NCBI GenBank assembly: GCA_022695795.1
Contig: MU404229.1
Span: forward strand, 1-50,087
Reading direction: 5' to 3'
DNA length: 50,087 nt
DNA from: Biscogniauxia marginata
Lineage: Eukaryota > Ascomycota > Sordariomycetes > Xylariales > Xylariaceae
The number at the start of each line of letters is the position of its first letter. The stretch's first letter is position 1. The position numbers were made by a program, and so were the translations under genes. The notes beneath the pieces were generated by a model, which saw only the letters and a program-made list of their open reading frames with translations, was not told where the DNA came from and ran no database searches. Shown here piece by piece: positions 42,284-50,087 of this stretch.

Positions 42284-45200
42284 TTAGCTCCTGTTTTTGG
42301 CTGCTAAGATAACGTGATAAGGAGCAGCTGGCTTGCAGGTTTTTATCTGTGTGTTCTGATATATTCGCAGCGGAGTGAAGTTAGAAAGATAGAGAGGGAG
42401 TGGACATTAGACGCCACTCCTGTTACTACTACTAAGACTAGTATGCTCACTGTCTGGCTTTACGTTTAGCACCTACGACGTATTCCATCAATTACACCGC
42501 CTCCTCGTCGGAGAGGTCGTTATCAGTCGCGAGATCTACTACTCGGTGACCTCGTGACACGGCTAGCTTGCTTGATGTGTAGTACGTCTACACCGTCTCC
42601 CAGAGGCCGATTCCGAGAACCCTGCTCATCCGCCCGAGACTCGGCGTACCAATGCGGGTCCTGGACCGACAGGGCCCGTGACGCGACGCGACGCGACAAA
42701 GCTAACGAGGCACGGCAAAGCGAAGAGGATATTGGAGCATAAGGAATGTGTGCAGCTAGTCCGGTAACTGAGGAGAATACAGCGCTAAGTAAGGCTTGCG
42801 TGCGCGCAAGCTTGACAATGCCCCATGTGGCAGAACAGTTTGAGGTCGTTTCTATGTATACGAAGCTCTGCCTTAGGTCGTTCGCGTTGTACGCCATCCA
42901 CTCGACGAGGATGTAGGCCGCATATTCGTGAATGCCCTCTCTCTGCGCTGCTGCGCGTATCAGTTCCCGCCTGATGGCAACAATGGGCACACGCTATTCA
43001 GGGGTAGTGGCTGCGGCACCGGAAATGGCACGTCAGCTTGAAGGCGTCCCGGCGATGTTCGTGTTTAGAATGATGCGCAGCGGGTTTAAGTCCAGTTCGG
43101 CTCATCGACGTCCCGAGCGTGCCGAAGTGTACGTGTCTCAAAATCCCGGGCAGCTCGGAGCGCTGGGAGGCGCGAGGTGGGGGCGCATTGCTCTCGGTTG
43201 TCGTTGTGGTCCTAACTTGTTTTTTTGTGTGTATATCACTTCTTACCCACGGAACCCGGCCCCTCCTTGTTTTCATTGAGGTTGATAGATTCTACGAAGG
43301 GGGTCTGCGAATAGATTGTACAAGTTCAACTCTTTTTTTCTTCATCGCACTCTGGTTGTAAGGAGGAGGGGGTTGGATAGATGGATACGGTATATATGTA
43401 TAGTATGGAGTATTACTGCGAATTTGTCTTTTTAGATGTTGGAGTCTATAGAGTGTGTTTGAAATTTTCTCTCTTTTTCTTCGATAGATTTGTGTATTAA
43501 TCCCAACTGAACACTTATTCCCTCGATATGCGTAGCCAGCTTACTTAACCTGTGCATGCTGTTTACTCTTATATAAAAACGAAGGCGAATTAATTGATTG
43601 CTGTTGATGGATGAGGGGGAAGGGAAAGGGAAAGGTGCGATTTATTAATAATTCCTATTTGATTTACGGCTGATACGATTCGTTTATGTAGCCCGCCTTC
43701 CGAACTGCGGGTTTCTTTCTAATCGTCGCCATTTTATCGCCTTGCTTCGCTCTCCTCTCGTTTAGAAGAACAACTCCTCCTCCGCAAGCCCCTTTTCTGC
43801 TCTTTGTTCTCGTGCACGTTACCTACCCCACACATCGGGTTGTCTTGACCGGGACGCTCGGGGCTCTGGCCATTGTTCTGGTTCCAAATGTTTTGGTCCC
43901 CGTCCCCCCTTTTTTTTCTTAAAAGACGGAGATGGGCGGGGAAAGGGGAAAGGGGAAGGAAGGGGGGGGGGGTGGTTGATTTATACATAGGTAGGTACCT
44001 AAACTTACACAAGCTGGTGAGCGTTGTTGTTATTAAGGTTAATAGTATAATTATTTTTATGTCGCCTCTCGGCCCGTTTCTCGATCTCTCTCCCTTTGAG
44101 TTTGTATCCCTCCTTCTTTGTCCTCTTCTTTTTCTTTTGTTTCAGTTTTTCCTGTTAACTAGGAGTCAATGTTGAATTAGTTATTTGTGAGCGGCCACTT
44201 AGGTAGTGCGACGTCACGATAAGCCCTTGACCAAATACCTAAGTGCGGTACGCAGACAAAAGAGTGGAAGTTGCTATTTATGGGGGCCAGCTGGCCACAG
44301 CTGGTTGTGTTTAGAACTCTCCCTGTCATAAAAGCCCCGTGTTGGAAGCTGGTTGCTGACAGCGAACCCCGTCATCATTTCAAAAGTGCATACATTGGTT
44401 GGACTTTGGGGTTAACAACGAGGGTAACGTGGTATTGATGGCTCATACATATAGATATAAACGCCATAAAAACATTAGATATTACTCTTCTCCTCCCCTC
44501 TACTCTTTGTAAGAATGCGACGCTGCTGATATGGTACAGTTTAGTATAGCTAAACGGCGGGGTCTGGAAACTAATACAATAAAATAAAAAAGTGGTGTGT
44601 TATGCAGGGTCTTGTAGCTCTTTTGATCCTAAGTCCTGCGGAATCTGGGTGGTGAATAATGCCCACAGTGCAGCAGCGGACGATTTGAATAATTCAGGGT
44701 CCAGATGGAGGGGGGTTTCAGGGTTCAAGAAGGATCACGAATATCGTCAGCCAGGATCCCGGAGGACGGCAGTGCTTTACGGGTTACTGTTATAACTTGA
44801 CATAATTAGTATGTGTGAGGCGAAAAGAAGCTTGTTGTTCCTGAGATCGTCTCTGCTGTCCGGGCTAGCGGTTAAAACCGAGAACTCGGGAATGTCTGGT
44901 GTTGTTGTTTCGTTTCTAAGGTTGTCATTGTCATTGTCATCGGCTAGGTACAGCTTGAGAACGGAGATGAAGAGATTACGTCAGTTATCCAGACGGGAAT
45001 TGTTATTTTTGGCAGCGGGCGTGAGCATGGCTAAGATACCTAGTGAGTGCTAGCATGCATGCATGCATGGAAGAGGTACATGTGTCATTGGCTCTGGCGG
45101 TACCTAGTGGCAGCAGTGGCTAGAAGGTCGCGATGTAAATAGCAATATAGTTGAGGAATGAACGAATGAATAAATGTCTTTCTTGGTACACAACATGAAT

Positions 45201-45933
45201 TATTACCAACTACATATTTTTATTGGTATATCATGTGTATGAGTTAGGCACTCGGATTAGATTGAATATATCTTGTTCATATAGTACGTGTAAATATGAA
45301 TACGAAAAATAAATCTAAATAGGTATACCAGGTATTCACTTTGTTCGACTCGGTACCTTCTATTGTGGTTGATGCCCCCCGCCCGTATTGTCTGCAATGA
45401 TGGCCAATACCCCTTAGGTCAGCCCAAGTTCGGATTACACTATAGACCCATCTACAATGTACCTATACACTAGAGACTAGTAGCTGCCTCATCCGGCTAG
45501 GTATAGAATATAAGGTCAGGCTAGGCCTATTCTAGTATGTGTGTCGAATAGAGAAATAAGAGGCTCAGCCAATCTGGCATGTCGGAGCTGGTTCGCATTT
45601 TGAACCATCCCAACTTGGCTTTTCGCCTTCGGCCTGCATCATTGTCAATTGAGGACACGGTTGTCTGGCACAGAATCAGCAAGCGAATATTACCTTAACA
45701 ACAACACCTCCACCTCTCGTGATAACTCTTGTCCTTCCTGTCCCCATTAATCCGAGCCTGACCTCAGGAAGCTGCTGCTTTATTTCTTTTTCTCTCTCGC
45801 GGCACCAACACAACACCTCACTGTCGTCGCCTTGCTCCCCAACCCTCGACGGTCCTCTCCCGACGAACAGCGACAGCACAGCCGGTCTGCACTGCAAGCT
45901 CGACACACATACACCACTCATACCGACAGCAAC
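42284..45933. other. Long non-coding stretch upstream of SURF4
   Basis: 3.65 kb with no supported gene. It contains purine-rich tracts near 43,613-43,640 and 43,935-43,975, pyrimidine-rich runs near 43,320-43,470 and 44,090-44,150, a (GTCATT)n run near 44,925 and a GCAT run near 45,053-45,068. The minus-strand frame 42,523-42,990 (155 residues) has no recognisable domain. The last 150 bases before SURF4 are CT-rich, as in leaders of highly expressed fungal genes. Confidence 0.55.
43935..43975. repeat. Purine-rich (GGGGAAA)n and poly-G tract
   Basis: An A/G-only run on the plus strand with GGGGAAAGGGG repeats and a run of about ten G, just after a T-rich tract. Such a tract could form unusual DNA structures. 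It is not coding. Confidence 0.8.
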
Positions 45934-47018
<1,085 letters not shown>

Positions 47019-47945
47019 ACGACAAAAAATATCTCGAGCTATGAAACGAGGGTATTCTTTCTACATCGCCAAAAAGGAAGCCAGTCTCTAGCATCACATG
47101 CCGATGCACTATAGCACCGCATTATACGGCGTAATAGGCGTGGACTGGCTTTAGCATTTTATTGAAGCAGGAGGTCAGTTGAATTGGTGCAGCCCCTTAT
47201 TGCTGCTTCACCAGATTCCGGTAGCGAAAAAAATGGGTACAACTTATGGGAATGGAACTCGGAGATGGCTATGCATTATGAATGCATAGCCTTGACCTAA
47301 AACGGACCAGTCATCTTAGCACAATTTATTCGTGATAAATCCAAGCCCTAGTCCAATGAAAAATACAATTTGTATAAGGATAATTAAAGAGAAGGCATCG
47401 CCGTTGGATACTCGCTTGGTCCATACGGACTTGGTGAATGATGGGCTCCTGTGAAAATCCCTTTATTACCTTTCCCGTCCAAAACGCTATTTCAAAAGCC
47501 TTATACCCGTGACTGGCCAGGCTAACGAAGCTACTATTTAGCCTATTTAGTGGATATCTAGAAGTATATCGTTAGAAACAATGGTGTTCTGGTGAAACGA
47601 GTAACTGTGCCCAATTTCAATGCGGATATCTCAAGCCAGCAACTCAATCTAGGGGGTGGTCCGCTAGATATTCATCATATATTTGTCCAGTTTCGTAGAA
47701 TACTGGGGCAGGTGAAAAACCAATTAATAGAGTCGAGCTAAGTTATTCCATCAAAGTCTAGTCTAACAAGACACAGAGTATACCTATATGTGGAAGCAGA
47801 CTACCTGGCAGTTCCCGGCGGCAGGATCTACTGCTGCGTGCTTGTCCAATTCGAGACAAGTTACGGAGTATATCAATGAAATCACATGGATTTGGCGAAG
47901 TGGTAATCCTCATATCAAGTGTGTGGCTGGCTAAGATCAAGTCTC
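47019..47945. other. Intergenic
   Basis: About 930 bases between the SURF4 stop and the PKS relic. There is no acyl-carrier-protein-like sequence, so the relic has no downstream domain here. A minus-strand frame at 47,758-47,949 follows the KR relic but does not resemble a PKS. Confidence 0.6.
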
Positions 47946-49408
47946 TCAAGCGGTATGGAAAGGATGGCTGAGAGCTTGGCCGTGATTCAAAATATCTGCC
48001 GGCAGATCGAGGCCTAGGACGGCCTGGGATTGTGCCGTATCGAGAGGGTGATCCTCGTCGCAGTGATACTCCAGGAGCGACAAGGCCTCTGCCTCCGATA
48101 TCAGAAAGATCTGCTTGTTATTGAAAAATCGGATCAACGCGTCTCGGTTTTTTGCAATGTACCCGTCGCCCTCCAGGATGCCCAGATCTAGCGATATTGC
48201 CTTCTCCCCCCGGTTCAGTCGATGCCGCGCGAGCTCATCCTGGTACGTGTTACCGGCTGCGTAGTTTGACTGTCCTTGGGAGCTAATGATACCGGAAATG
48301 GACGAGAACACGATGAAGAAGTCGAGGTCACGCGGGAGCTGTTGGTGTAGATTCTAAGATTAGAAGACCTTGGGCCTTAGGGATACCATTCAGGACTCGT
48401 GAGTCATGTTCTCGAAGACGGAACCTTGATTCCTAACAGTTTCGTCCTTTGGTCCCGTCTCGTAGCTGTTCTTATCTTGATATCTACGGCGGCTTGAATA
48501 CACCCCTTGATGGGCGGCATGTGTAAATCTGCAGTAGTCTAGTGTTTCGCCTAGCGAGGCCGCATCGGAAATATTACACTTAGGACTATATACATTGGCC
48601 CCGCCCCGCTCCAGATCCTCGATGAAAGATGTTACTTTGGTGTTTTGTGGTGCGAGAAAGCAGGACAAGGTTTTGAGCTCCTCTTGAAACCGTCCGTTTA
48701 GCAATGCTCCGGCCCTGTCCTCCAAGGCTGCCTGCAATTACGAATGTCTCCCTTGGGCTGAAGTGCCAGCTCAGCTTCCGCTGAGCGGTCGCCTGAGGGG
48801 ATATGTTAGAAAGCTCCGAGAAAGATACCGAGATAGTGTCACTCACAGTGATAACGTCAACCGGGTCAACCTCAACAGCGATTTTCCCGGGGTGAGCAAC
48901 GCTTTGGAAATAGCGAAAAGCAGACTCGACTTGTGATATTGGGAGCAATTTCAACGGAGATCGGAAAGAAGGACATATTCTCTCATGACAACTAGTGCGT
49001 GATGCGCTGTTATGAAACCCACCTCCAGTGCGGCGGCGGCGGCGAATGCCATTTCGTCGGGAATCCTCATAACTAACTCTTCCCGGCAGCGAAGCCGGCC
49101 CTAGAAAGTATCGGGCTAATCACGATGACGCGATCGCCTGGCTACAAGCGGCAATGGGAGCCAGACCTGAGGACCATACCGGAATACTCGCACCCAACCG
49201 AATCTTCATGGACGCGGCCTAGCGTCACAAGGTAGTCTTTAAAGTTGAATCCCACGGCCCTTACTCCGACTTCGACCTCGTCGCTCGGAAGAAGACCGGG
49301 ATCGGGGACTTTCCTCGAAATACAGCGTGTCCAGGAGCCCAAATTATCGGATCTCAAGAAGGAGACAAGATAGGCTACGGCTTTACGGTCTACCAGAACA
49401 AAAAGCAT
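47946..49408 (-). pseudogene. Decayed highly reducing polyketide synthase fragment (ER and KR domains only)
   Basis: Pieces of a type I reducing PKS lie in order on the minus strand. The start of the enoylreductase domain (VGVRAVGFNFKDYLVTLGRV) is at 49,142-49,408. The ER helix RIPDEMAFAAAAALEVGF is near 48,985-49,070. The ER end (PISQVESAFRYFQS, GKIAVEVDP) and the KR NADPH loop (AGSLGGQGRSIAKR) are in 48,700-48,954. The KR active-site part (FSSISGIISSQGQSNYAAGN, with Ser and Tyr) is in 47,946-48,350. The cofactor-binding middle of ER, about 150 residues, is deleted. A frameshift lies near 48,500, and in-frame stops at 48,390-48,392, 48,360-48,362 and 48,354-48,356 interrupt KR. KS, AT, DH and ACP are absent from the window. 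It is inactive; I describe the breaks only. Confidence 0.88.
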
Positions 49409-49992
49409 TTGTCATCAGGGAGTGGTAGGCTCGATCTTTCCTCGATCAACTTCGACGAAATAATGGTGATCACAAGCCAGAGCTAAGCTCTCGCAAAGAT
49501 ATAGAAGCTGGAGGTACTCCCTAGATCAGCATTACATCGTTACCTTGCTATAAGGACCGGGCCACGGGGACTTCGCGTGGTATCATCGCGAATTCAGACA
49601 CCCAGATGCGAAGTTAAAGTGCTCGGTAATCTCCTAGGATCTATAAATTCATCGGGGAGCATGAAAGCTGAATACTACCCTCACTCGGCCGCAGGGAATT
49701 TGCAGCTCGAATGGCCTTGGGCGATTATGTCTTCGGGCTCGATTTGCCAGATAGGTGTCTATGCACTGCTATATAGAGCAAAGCCTAGCCTAACACGCCC
49801 CTTGTTCCCCAAGGGAGGCTACGGAGCACTTACAGAGATAGTTGTTCCCTCGGCGTTAAACACTAATAAAAAAATATAAATAAATAAACAGAGCTCGAAC
49901 TTGCCACAGGTCCAACCAACATCCTCATGTCCTCCCTAAAGAAAGTTGGAGAGGAACGCGAACGCCTGGCTGAGAAGCGTCGTCAGGCCGAG
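49409..49992. other. Intergenic with unsupported frames
   Basis: Upstream side of the PKS relic. The plus-strand frame 49,577-49,879 has no recognisable content. A short frame from an ATG at 49,927 reads a charged helix (EERERLAEKRRQAE) and may be the edge of a gene or of an element that extends past the window. Confidence 0.45.
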
Positions 49993-50087
49993 TGTTACGG
50001 ATCTCGTGTTCCCCCCCCCCCTCTGCGTGCAGGTCACGTGAGCAAAATATGAATCAGTGAATCATGGGTGGATAAGAGTCGATTCAC
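49993..50087 (+). mobile_element. Possible 5' end of an LTR (truncated by the window)
   Basis: From 49,993 the sequence begins TGTTACGGATCTCG, like the start of many fungal LTRs (TGTTACGG...), and continues with a poly-C run, GTCACGTGAGC and AATCAGTGAATCA. The other end, the target-site duplication and any internal retrotransposon sequence lie beyond the window, so this is a suggestion only. Confidence 0.3.

Noticed and set aside
42523..42990. A 155-residue minus-strand frame downstream of the Zn2Cys6 gene
   Set aside because: No recognisable motif; composition looks like read-through of non-coding DNA.

Overview
This window looks like nuclear DNA of a filamentous ascomycete (Pezizomycotina, probably a Sordariomycete; I cannot go lower with confidence). 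Genes carry short introns of about 47-120 bases with GTAAGT-type donors, CTRAC-type branch points and AG acceptors. Coding islands are GC-richer and sit in AT-rich intergenic DNA. Many products are clear fungal orthologues of eukaryotic housekeeping proteins. I built the gene models by joining exons by hand wherever frame, splice sites and family conservation agreed.

Left part (1-13.5 kb): a (TTA)n microsatellite, an unrecognised 706-residue protein, a gene-poor stretch, a multi-pass membrane protein whose last exon I recovered across a 121-base intron, and an intracellular glycoside hydrolase family 2 enzyme in three exons.

Core (13.5-25.1 kb): a dense housekeeping block. It holds MCM4 (replicative helicase), coatomer zeta (COPI coat), SUA5 (tRNA t6A synthesis), COG4 (Golgi tethering), THOC7 (mRNA export) and tubulin cofactor A. 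MCM4 and coatomer zeta diverge from a promoter that carries three MCB-like CGCG sites on the MCM4 side. SUA5 and COG4 also diverge from a shared spacer.

Right part (25.1-50 kb): more mixed. It has an alpha/beta-hydrolase relic that lost its nucleophile region, a secreted FAD-linked oxidase, COX17 (three tiny exons), a lactose-permease-like MFS sugar transporter in five exons, a possible microprotein, the LYR-motif factor SDHAF1/Sdh6 (three tiny exons), a disordered protein of unknown function, a Zn2Cys6 regulator, the ER cargo receptor Erv29/SURF4, a decayed highly reducing polyketide synthase fragment (ER-KR), and at the very end a sequence that may be the start of an LTR.

Functionally the clear genes are independent housekeeping functions. 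COPI zeta, COG4 and Erv29 all act in ER-Golgi traffic, and COX17 and SDHAF1 both act in respiratory-chain assembly, but I see no shared cluster logic. The oxidase, sugar transporter, regulator, hydrolase relic and PKS relic superficially resemble a secondary-metabolite cluster. They are interrupted by housekeeping genes and two of them are dead. I did not find a convincing new system. The most useful results are the multi-exon gene models, the two decayed genes and several splice or start-site oddities.
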